Source: Lumbricus terrestris (taxonomy: Eukaryota > Annelida > Clitellata > Crassiclitellata > Lumbricidae). Taken from it: a stretch of 64,000 nt of DNA. The notes beneath the pieces were generated by a model. That model searched no databases and had not been told where the DNA came from. It saw nothing but the letters and a program-made list of their open reading frames with translations. This document shows positions 56,205 to 64,000 of the stretch, one piece after another. The stretch covers positions 35,773,871 to 35,837,870 of the forward strand of contig OX457037.1 in the NCBI GenBank assembly GCA_949752735.1. The letters run 5' to 3'. The position numbers and the translations under genes were made by a program. Position 1 is the first letter of the stretch. Each line of letters begins with the position of its first letter.

Positions 56205-56781
56205 CACTGTGTCCCAATAAATCGGGACCCCTTTTTATAATGTGAATAAAACTGGCAAATATTCATCGATTGTCAAAATTTCAAAATTGTTTTTATCCTG
56301 AGATATTTATCTACAAATTGGTAATTTATGAACGGCCCTCACCAAAAAATTACGTCATAATGACGTCATTAATTTACATATCGAAACCAAATGTCAATAA
56401 AAATCGTTAGAGATTGACGTTCAGCCAAGAAGACAAAATTGTAAAAAAATTCTTACGGATAAATAAACATTACGGCGCAAAAAGTTTATTCGAAAATTTC
56501 CGGACAAGGGATGGACAGTGAGCGGTCTTAAAAAGCTTCTAAGAAAAATTGATTTGACCGGTTCGTCAGAGCGTCGCGCTGGTAGTGGTACATAGCATTT
56601 GAATTCTCTGATGCAAATGACATAATTGTGACGTCATTATTCATGCCAGAAACTTAATATTTGAATCAGTGCAAGATAATTATCTCAGGATAAAAACAGT
56701 TTTGAAATTTTGAAAATCGATTAAGATTTGCCTGTTTTATTCACATTATAAAAAGGGGTCCCGATTTATTGGGACACAGTG
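56205..56781 (+). mobile_element. Mariner-type non-autonomous element keeping the transposase N-terminus, 577 bp
   Basis: TA on both sides (56203-56204, 56782-56783). Terminal inverted repeats of about 100 bp begin CACTGTGTCCCAATAAATCG. The middle encodes on the + strand (with stops) KKFIRKFPDKGWTVSGLK, KLLRKIDLTGSSERRAGSGT. This is the N-terminal helix-turn-helix pattern (KxFPxKxWxxSGLKKLLxKIxxTGSxxRxxGSG) of IS630/Tc1-mariner transposases. No catalytic domain remains. The end sequence CAC(T/C)GTGTC(C/T)CAATAAA is close to that of the neighbour at 56807. Confidence 0.88.
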
Positions 56782-56806
56782 TATATATTATATAGTTTTA
56801 TATATA

Positions 56807-57764
56807 CACCGTGTCTCAATAAAAAAGGTGCAGAATTGTTTTTGTCAGAACTTCGTCAAATTTCCACCAATCTTAATCACTTTTGGCAGGTAGATGGAAA
56901 AATGGCTGAAATTTCATGCTATATAAAAATTTTCCACCTCACCTAATTCATATCACCGCATTACCTTGTTAAACACAGATGTACCAATTTTTCATATAAC
57001 GCTTAGATTTTAATACTTCCAACAAACTAACTGACGTCTGAATTAGCACGCAATGAAGTAAATAGCAGAGTTTCTTAATTGTTATGACAGAACTGCTTAA
57101 AAGTGTTAGAATTGGTGCTCGAAATGTGCACCGCACGCGCGGACACAAGCGCTAAGACGGCGACGCCACTGGTCGATAGTACCATCAACAATCGACTGGT
57201 CAAAGCGCGCCCACTCGTCGATCAGACGCGTTTTGAGTTCGTCGACACTGGCTATTCTGGACCGGTAAACCTTCTCCTGCAGCACACTTATATGCTATAG
57301 TCGACTGGGTTAAGATCTGGTGAATTCGGTGGCCACAGAGTTGGAGGAATGATGTCGATCGTCTCTCGCTCCAGGAAAGAGACTGTGTCGCGTGCTCGAT
57401 GCGCCGGGGCACCATCCTGTTGGAAGACAAAAAACTCGCCCTGGGATATCCGGCGTATCTGACGGTATCTTCTGGGCAAGAAGGTTGTAGCGATAGTAGG
57501 CATATGCCCCATTCACTTTGACATCCGGTTCGATGCAATGGATTTCAATGCAGCCAAGCTTCGAGACGCCGTCATATGAAAAATTGGTACATCTGTGTTT
57601 AACAAGGTAATGCGGTGATATGAATCAGGTGAGGTGGCAAATATTTATATAGCATGAAATTTCAGCCATTTTTCCATCTACTTGCCAAAAGTGATTAAGA
57701 TTGGTGGAAATTTGACGTAGTTCTGACAAAAACAATTCTGCACCTTTTTTATTGAGACACGGTG
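56807..57764 (-). mobile_element. Mariner-like (DD37D) non-autonomous element, 958 bp, copy 2
   Basis: TA duplication at 56805-56806 and 57765-57766, ~194-bp terminal inverted repeats beginning CACCGTGTCTCAATAAA. It carries the transposase C-terminal half on the minus strand and the same left-arm/coding junction (GGCGTCTCGAAGCTTGG) as the 6.6 kb copy. Confidence 0.94.
57105..57560 (-). pseudogene. DD37D transposase, catalytic C-terminal half
   Basis: Reads VKVNGAYAYYRYNLLAQK, then in the next frame ISQGEFFVFQQDGAPAHRA, RDTVSFLERETIDIIPPTL, WPPNSPDLNPVDYSI. A frameshift after VDYSI is followed by EKVYRSRIASVDELKTR, DEWARFDQSIVDGTIDQ, WRRRLSACVR, GAHFEHQF. The aspartate of QQD and that of VDY are separated by 37 residues, the DD37D (maT-like) signature. 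The N-terminal DNA-binding domain and first catalytic aspartate are gone, plus two frameshifts. Non-functional. Confidence 0.88.
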
Positions 57765-57788
57765 TATATATAAGATTGATTGATCGTT

Positions 57789-57903
57789 TTTTCTGACAGT
57801 TCCCTAAATGTTTCTAAATAATGTATGCGGCAAAAATGAGCAGCGCCAACAGTTATTTTTTTATGCCGCATCAGTTCATAAGGAAGTTTTTGTTTTTTAG
57901 CAA
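57789..57903 (+). repeat. Unclassified dispersed repeat, copy 1
   Basis: TTTTCTGACAGTTCCCTAAA, TAATGTATGCGGCAAAAATG, AGCAGCGCCAACAGTTAT and CATAAGGAAG parallel 61603-61711 in the same orientation. Confidence 0.65.
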
Positions 57904-58160
57904 AATATCTTTGTCTCTAATAATCAGACATTGTTGTTCTGCATTAAGCTACGTGGACGCACATGTGGTGCCAATTTATGAAAGCATCCGCTTGACAGGA
58001 ATTTTTTATGCAACTCTTCTGATTTTTTTCCTGAGTTTGGCAGGAACGAACTGCTTGACCCCATTGTCGTACATGATAATTGGATGGTCGTTTTTTTGTT
58101 GCTAGAACACACTGTTAACACCTGTGTAAATCACGCAAGGGAGGTGGATGATTAACGCTA
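57904..58160. other. No recognised gene
   Basis: A + strand stretch from 57821 to 58105 is open for 94 codons and hydrophobic, but its first third is the dispersed repeat. No domain recognised. Confidence 0.35.
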
Positions 58161-58217
58161 AATATATATAAATATATACAATATATATATGGATACAATA
58201 TATATATATATATGGAT

Positions 58218-58255
<38 letters not shown>

Positions 58256-58258
58256 TAC
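58161..58258. repeat. TA-rich microsatellite with ATGGATACAATATA repeats
   Basis: Three copies of (T)ATGGATACAATATATATA followed by (TA)n. Confidence 0.9.
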
Positions 58259-58722
58259 AATGCAAGACACGTCTGCTTTCACTACAGTCCACCTGCTGGG
58301 CTGTTTGCTGGTACTCTGCTCTGCTTCTATTCTCCAGCCTACATGTTGCTGCAGGTGTAGAACTTCGCTTCTGCAAATATTTTTCTGTGTTCCATTTCCT
58401 TTACGAGGCTTTCGATGCATGGCATTATCGTTCTTTCTGTTGAAAGAGTTCTATTTTTAGGGTTGATATAAATGACACCAATTTTTTCGGGGGAGGATAA
58501 TTGAGGTATTATTCATTAGGTTACGGCAGAGAGTTGAACACTGGGCTTTTGCTGCGCAACACGACATGTCATTAGAATATACCTGTACCGCAAAAAATAA
58601 GACACGTATTATGCGGATTATTGTGATACTCAAAAACGTTCGTTAGTGATTGCTTGGGTTTGTTCCTGGAATAGTGTATGCACGATGAAATATCTGTAGG
58701 ATACTACACGAAGAAACATTTT
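58259..58722. other. No recognised gene
   Basis: An open + strand stretch (to 58460) with cysteine-rich composition (PTCCCRCRTSLLQ) but no recognisable spacing. Confidence 0.35.
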
Positions 58723-58925
58723 TCAAATCAAATCATTTATTTGGCAACCAAGAACAACAAATCAAATCAAATCAACCATCAAAGAAGCAAAGCTTACAAT
58801 TATAATAAAACAGTTCTTAAATAATGGTGCAAATATTTTCCATTTGGTTGCACAGGGGACCCAGAAGGGGTCTTGAAACCCCGCTAGGTGGGTCCCCTGG
58901 GCGGATATACCATGATGATGATGGC
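58723..58925 (-). mobile_element. LINE family D 3'-UTR fragment
   Basis: TCAAATCAAATCATTTATTTGGC tail, then GGGGACCCAGAAGGGGTCTT, GAAACCCCGCTAGGTGGG. The foldable GC-rich block parallels 55.19 kb. Confidence 0.6.
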
Positions 58926-59737
58926 CATTAGGTTGCCGTGGAGTGGTCCTGACACGATTTATAATGCATCAAAACAACTTTGAACAAGAAACAGTAGACA
59001 CCTTAACTAAACAGTAAGCACCTTAACTAAAAGCACAGTTACACATTCGATGATCATAGGGCCTTTGACGAAGTTTGAGGCACAAAAGTCACTTGTATGG
59101 TCGGGATACTGCACGGATAGTAGGAATTTTGATCTAACCTAAGTCATATGAATTCACATAATTATAAATTAATGTGCCTGGCATATCATAGACTTTCTAA
59201 TTTAGTGTTTTATCCTAATTTATCCAGTTTTTTTAGAACAAGAGTACGTTTCTTATATCGTTTTTTTCAAATTCGATAATTCCCTGTTTTACCTTTTTAA
59301 TAATTAATGAGGTTAATAATAGCTATTTCTGTGTAAACACTAAACAGCTATCTGATAATTATCGTTGAACAGAATCTTTGCCGTACAACTGCAGAGTATG
59401 GTACATCATCGGGAAGAATACTGTGCGGTAGTTTAAATGCTGTGTGTCATTCTACTTCATGGAATTGTTCTATCAAGCTAAAGCTAACCCTGTGGGGTCC
59501 TGGCCAGCAAATTCATAGAATAAAGCTTGAACACAGACCGCATTTCTATCGGTGAACTTTTGCATTATATATTATAGGAGACTGTGTTGGCGCATTGAAA
59601 TTTTTTATGGAAACCATTTACTGCACGAATTCAAGTTGGTATTGATATAACAGTAAAAGCACCACTATGCGCCAGACAGCTTCAGTTTTCAACGAGTTAT
59701 GTTTAATTTCAAGGGCTTCTTGCAAAAACACCATTTT
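58926..59737. other. No recognised gene
   Basis: AT-rich; nothing recognisable. Confidence 0.4.
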
Positions 59738-59792
59738 ATCTATCTATCTATCCGTCTATCTATCTATCTATCTATCTATCCATCTATCTATG
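59738..59792. repeat. (TCTA)n microsatellite
   Basis: About 13 TCTA units with CCGT and CCAT interruptions. Confidence 0.92.
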
Positions 59793-59841
59793 GAGCTATA
59801 TAGTGCCATTCAGGATTTTGCTGCGTCCATGACTTCAATCA

Positions 59842-60718
59842 TGTATGAGTAGAATGTCTCAGTCACGTATGAGTAGAATGTTTCAATCACGTATGAGTAG
59901 AATGTCTCAATCACGTATGAGTATAATTTCTCAATCACGTATGAGTAGAATGTTTCAATCACGTATGAGTAGAATTTCTCAATCACGTATGAGTAGAATG
60001 TCTCAATCACGTATGAGTAGAATTTCTCAATCACGTATGAGTAGAATTTCTCAATCACATATGAGTAGAATGTTTCAATCACGTATGAGTAGAATGTCTC
60101 AATCACGTATGAGTAGAATGTCTCAATCACGTATGAGTAGAATGTCTCAATCACGTATGAGTAGAATTTCTCAATCACGTATGAGTAGAATGTTTCAATC
60201 ACGTATGAGTAGAATGTCTCAATCACGTATGAGTAGAATTTCTCAATCACGTATGAGTAGAATTTCTCAATCATGTATGAGTAGAATGTTTCAATCACGT
60301 ATGAGTAGAATGTCTCAATCACGTATGAGTAGAATGTCTCAATCACGTATGAGTAGAATTTCTCAATCACGTATGAGTAGAATGTTTCAATCACGTATGA
60401 GTAGAATGTCTCAATCACGTATGAGTAGAATGTCTCAATCACGTATGAGTAGAATGTTTCAATCACGTATGAGTAGAATGTCTCAATCACGTATGAGTAG
60501 AATGTCTCAATCACGTATGAGTAGAATTTCTCAATCACGTATGAGTAGAATGTTTCAATCACGTATGAGTAGAATGTCTCAATCACGTATGAGTAGAATG
60601 TCTCAATCACGTATGAGTAGAATGTTTCAATCACGTATGAGTAGAATGTCTCAATCACGTATGAGTAGAATGTCTCAATCACGTATGAGTAGAGTGTTTC
60701 AATCACGTATGAATAGAA
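59842..60718. repeat. 24-bp minisatellite, 36 units, with higher-order pattern
   Basis: Unit AATGTCTCAATCACGTATGA plus GTAG. Three main unit types are TGTCTC, TGTTTC and TTTCTC. They alternate irregularly at the left but settle on the right into repeats of TGTTTC-TGTCTC-TGTCTC with or without a TTTCTC unit (72 or 96 bp). Both strands are open in one frame (RMSRMSQS on +, FYSYVIET on -) because 24 is a multiple of three. Coding is not supported otherwise. Confidence 0.97.
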
Positions 60719-60819
60719 TATGTGTTGTGCACAGACCTTGATGGATGAAATGCAGAGGTTCGAATACTTCTAATATTTGGCACGTGAGTTTCGATTGTCA
60801 ATGCGAACATGACCAGCAG

Positions 60820-61407
60820 CAGTGTTGTTGAAAGTATTGGGCAAATTTACTTAAGTAAAAGTAAAATGGGTTTTAATTACTTAAGTAAAAGTAAAAGTAC
60901 TCGGCACAAATTTTACTTAAGTAAAAGTAAAAAGTATCCCTCCAAAATAATACTTTTAAAGTAAAAAGTAAAAGTACCGAGTCTTTCTATTACTCAATGC
61001 ATTATTAACCTTCATAATATTAAATTCTCGAAATAGTTATCGTTGAGTCTAGCACGCATGCTTCCGATTCATTGTTACCAGAATGCACAGCTGAAGAGTC
61101 GTGCTGCAGAAATGGCAGTGCTTCCAGCGTGCAAAACTCATCTACAATCTATTTTTGGGCATGCAAATTCAGATGAGTTGTTTTAGCTCAGCGTATCGAA
61201 ATGTCAATTAGCGCATTGAAGTAACGAACGTTGTAATGAGTGTCACATAAATTGTAACGAAGTAAAAGTACTGAAACATGAGTAAAATTTCACTTCGTTG
61301 AAAGTAAAAGTATTTTGATTTCTTGATACTTCGTTACATGTGAAAGTATTCAAACTTTACTTAAGTACAGTAACGCATTACTTTTACTTCGTTACTGTAC
61401 AACACTG
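60820..61407. mobile_element. hAT-type MITE, 588 bp
   Basis: Perfect 8-bp target duplication ACCAGCAG (60812-60819 and 61408-61415) around the ends CAGTGTTG and CAACACTG. Subterminal regions are packed with ACTTAAGTAAAAGTA repeats in both orientations, the usual look of this hAT MITE type. Non-coding. Confidence 0.92.
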
Positions 61408-61415
61408 ACCAGCAG

Positions 61416-61602
61416 ATGATCTAGGGCAATCATTGATTCAACTGTCATCCTAATTTAGATATGTGTTCGGCAGGAAATGTGCGCCGTACGCAGAAGTCTG
61501 TGTATTTCATTATGCAAGGGATTATACGGCGTTGAGCATCTTTGTGCGATGTGGATATATGTCGCGAGTATATTTGGAGTGGAGGGCGGACACATGTGGT
61601 TA
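61416..61602. other. No recognised feature
   Basis: Nothing recognised. Confidence 0.4.
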
Positions 61603-61711
61603 TTTCTGACGTTTCCCTGAGTGTCTATAAGTAATGTATGTGGCAAAAGTAAGCAGTGCTAACGATTGGTTTTTATATAAGGCATGAATTCGTAAAGGAA
61701 GGTGTCTAAAA
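61603..61711 (+). repeat. Unclassified dispersed repeat, copy 2
   Basis: TTTCTGACGTTTCCCTGAG, TAATGTATGTGGCAAAAGTA and AGCAGTGCTAACGATTGG match 57789-57903 at roughly 75-80 percent by eye. Confidence 0.65.
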
Positions 61712-61963
61712 ATGAGAAATTTAAATTCCAAACCTCAGCATGGTAATGTTTGCTGAACAAAGCCAAATGAGACTTGGTTGGTTATGCTGGTTACTGGGTA
61801 GATCCATTCATAGCTACATTGTACATCTGTCTGTATGACTGACTATTACTTGGAAATGCGTGATAGATGTTGGCACATTTAGTAGGGTTATGTATGGTCA
61901 TGTACGTTGGTGACTGTGTATGCACCTATGTATATTTGTAATGTTTGTATGTATGTGCACTTA
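61712..61963. other. No recognised feature
   Basis: Nothing recognised. Confidence 0.4.
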
Positions 61964-62157
61964 TTATAGCGCTCCTTCAAGAAATCCTCTCAGAAGCGCT
62001 CCCGACTACAGCGCAGACACTGAATCGGAGTTTCACGCCGAAGCGCTGCGCAATTGCGAGTGAAGGACTAGCCCAAGGTCCCTACAAGGTGGCTTGAGGT
62101 GGATTCAAACTTGCAAACCTCCGGCTGCAAGGCAAGAATCATACCCACTACACCAAT
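61964..62157 (-). mobile_element. tRNA-derived SINE, copy 7
   Basis: TATAGCGCTCCTTCAAG left end, CAGAAGCGCTCCCGACTACA, GGAGTTTCACGCCGAAGCGC body, GGATTCAAACTTG (B-box complement with one change) and CCCACTACACC head complement. Confidence 0.88.
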
Positions 62158-62983
62158 GTATATATCTGGAAATCGCTATGACGCCATTTTAGAAGCTTTG
62201 TTAGGCCCAAGATCTGACTACTGCATTCAATGTATATAATAATAATATTTTATTTATTGAAACAATCCGGTTGACAGACTGCAAACGGTTACAGTGTGCA
62301 GTTATGCAATTGAAACATTTCACAAGAATGCAAATTACAGAAGACATAAATCTTAACTATGGTACTAACAGAACAGACAGCCTGCAATCTATAATTCGTT
62401 TATATATCTAAAAAAGCAGACAAAACTCTGTGACTGTACATTGACAAATAGACAGTATGGCTATTTATGGTTTAGTTACATTAGTTATAGTTCATGTCTT
62501 TATATAAATATGCATTCTTTGGATGAAGTTCAAAGGCAATAGCTTTGATTTCGTACATCTGACACCGTTCAAAGGCTATTTTGGAGTTTCAGCCGTCGTC
62601 TTGCAATACGAGCAATAATTGCGTCTAAACGATTCTTAGAACCTCTTAAATTGATTTAGTTGATATTTCACGTTTTGCTTTCTTTGCTGCTGATGCTGCT
62701 GTACCTTGACTCGTTCCTGGTTGCTGCGGCTGAGATGCATTGTTGACGTCGACGACGTTGGCATTCAGTCGCATTGTTGACGTCGACGTTGGCATTCAGT
62801 TGCATTGTTGACGTCGACAACGTTGGCATATTCAGTCGTTTTGACAGAATTAATATCTGATAGAAAAAAGCGAGATTTCCATAAATGAAAAACGCCATCG
62901 ATTACGACGACGACCGAGAAGCGACCGAGAGCTATCAATGGATGAATGCGGTCAACGATTGTTGTGAGCTGCTCTGTATGGGT
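62158..62983. other. Possible retroposon 3' end at 62240; otherwise no recognised gene
   Basis: ATAATAATATTTTATTTATTG at about 62238 looks like an inverted LINE 3' end with an (AAT) tail, but no coding motif was found. A GCATTGTTGACGTCGAC phrase occurs in three tandem ~30-40-bp copies at about 62735-62825. Confidence 0.35.
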
Positions 62984-63248
62984 GCGTGTGTGCGTGCTTG
63001 TGTGCGTGTGTGCTAGTGTGTGTGTGTGTATGCGTGTGTGCTTGTGTATGTGTATGTGTACCTGCATGTATGCATGTATGTTTGTGTGTGCCTGTTCGTG
63101 TGGGTGTGTGTAGGTGTGTGCCTGCATGTATGTATGTGTGTGCGTGTCCGTGTGTGTGTTTGCGTGCACGTGCAAGTGTGCATGTGTGTTCACTTGTGTA
63201 TGTCTGTGTGCTAGTGTGTACGCATACATGCAGGTATGCATGTGTGTC

Positions 63249-63282
<34 letters not shown>

Positions 63283-63355
63283 CACTGTGTGTGTGTGTGA
63301 CACTGTGTGTGTGTGTGTGACACTGTGTGTGTGTGTGTGCGTGTGTGTGTGTTCT
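62984..63355. repeat. GT-rich microsatellite
   Basis: Imperfect (GT)n with GCGT, TATG and CACTGT variants over about 370 bp. The right part has three GTGACACTGTGTGTG repeats. Confidence 0.95.
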
Positions 63356-63879
63356 TGTGTGTATCACAGCTATTTCTAGTCTTTGTTTGAAATGGTAGTT
63401 TGACAACTGCTAGTAAATTGACTACTGCTGGGTTGAACGAAAGGTGTTTGTAACGGGTTTTTTGTTACTGTCTGGATTCCTCGTTTGTCAGTTTGTCGTG
63501 TGCACCCCTTGCATCTTATATATGTATTGATGTCAGCTCTTGTTTACCCTGAAACAGAAATATCGCTGGTATTGGACAGCTTCCAAAGAAACGTTATCCA
63601 GGACCTGGATTCCAGGTCCTGGATTGTTTTTCTCATGGTTATGTCTTTCAGAAGGTCATTCATCTTTGGAAACATGGCTTTAACGGCTAATTTTGCCCTT
63701 AGAGCAGTTCTTGATAAATTTGAACATCAGTCACCTGGCTGTTAACTCTGTCACCACGGTTCAACATCAAGTCTGCATGCATGCATCTTCACCAGGAGCG
63801 CTTCTGAACAGTGTCACCCTATTAGAAGCACTTCACAGTTCACAGATGTATCAATAGAATACATTGTGAAACTTAAATA
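63356..63879. other. No recognised gene
   Basis: Contains a 29-base palindrome at 63596-63624 (ATCCAGGACCTGGA arms). A weak LINE-tail-like GAGCGCTTCTGAACAG occurs near 63798. Confidence 0.4.
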
Positions 63880-64000
63880 TTAGGGCTGTAGATTTTAGTC
63901 GTTAATTAATCAATCGACTTAACATTTTAATAGATTAATTATTTCGCTTATTCAGTTAATTTCTCATTTTTTATGATGTCGATTGGCCTATTTCTTGGAG
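63880..64000. mobile_element. Possible left end of a hAT-like element, cut by window edge
   Basis: TTAGGGCTGTAGATTTTAG is followed by GTTAATTAATCAATCGACTT. An AGGGCTG end next to TTAAT/ATCGATT arrays is common at hAT termini. The other end lies outside the window. Confidence 0.3.

Noticed and set aside
59845..60741. 298-codon open frames on both strands
   Set aside because: The 24-bp unit is a multiple of three with no stop in two frames, so long open frames are automatic. There is no independent coding evidence.

Overview
The window reads as nuclear DNA of an animal, most likely a marine invertebrate. Spliced EGF-type exons with symmetric phase-1 introns, L2/CR1-type non-LTR retrotransposons, tRNA-derived SINEs, DD37D mariner-like and hAT elements, and abundant micro- and minisatellites all fit this. 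A deuterostome (echinoderm, hemichordate or cephalochordate) is my best guess, because foldback elements with tandem-subrepeat arms are known from sea urchins, but the sequence does not prove the phylum. There are no operons, bacterial-style genes or CRISPR arrays. Gene density is very low.

Host coding sequence: the only convincing exons are two EGF-like exons on the + strand (20143-20295 and 22584-22706). Both have AG/GT boundaries and phase-1 ends, so they are probably neighbouring exons of one secreted or cell-surface modular protein. A possible signal-peptide plus PAN/apple-like exon lies upstream (12785-13012), and a weak unrecognised exon candidate at 7873-8007. CpG-dense islets at about 17.5-18.0, 29.4-29.9 and 51.2-51.8 kb may be regulatory.

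Mobile elements: 1.5-15 kb carries SINE and LINE tails, a 963-bp mariner-like element (6592-7554) and a perfect 48-bp hairpin (12359-12462). At 14826-17157 lies a 5'-truncated LINE whose reverse transcriptase frame is intact. At 19.3-23.5 kb the EGF gene has an antisense LINE in its intron, next to a 27-bp minisatellite split by a hAT MITE. Between 23 and 36 kb are retroposon tails, a SINE, minisatellites with 35-, 21- and 16-bp units, and LINE relics. At 36.58-39.06 kb is a 63-bp, 39-copy minisatellite open as an 857-codon frame on the minus strand. At 40.4-47.7 kb are a SINE, a foldback element with 17-bp subrepeats, several hAT MITEs with target duplications, a PIF/Harbinger-like insertion nested in a hAT, and a 94-bp TA-MITE nested in a LINE. 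From 48 to 64 kb come SINEs (one head-to-tail pair), another foldback-like locus (52.64-53.43 kb), two adjacent mariner-type elements keeping opposite halves of a transposase, a 24-bp minisatellite with higher-order structure, and a hAT MITE.

How the parts relate: SINEs share their 3' tail with LINE family B, which suggests that LINE's machinery moves them. LINE families A and B differ in tail microsatellite, (TATTG)n versus (ATTC)n. Several simple-repeat arrays begin at retroposon tails. Three loci share one architecture: inverted arms built of short tandem repeats with unequal copy number.
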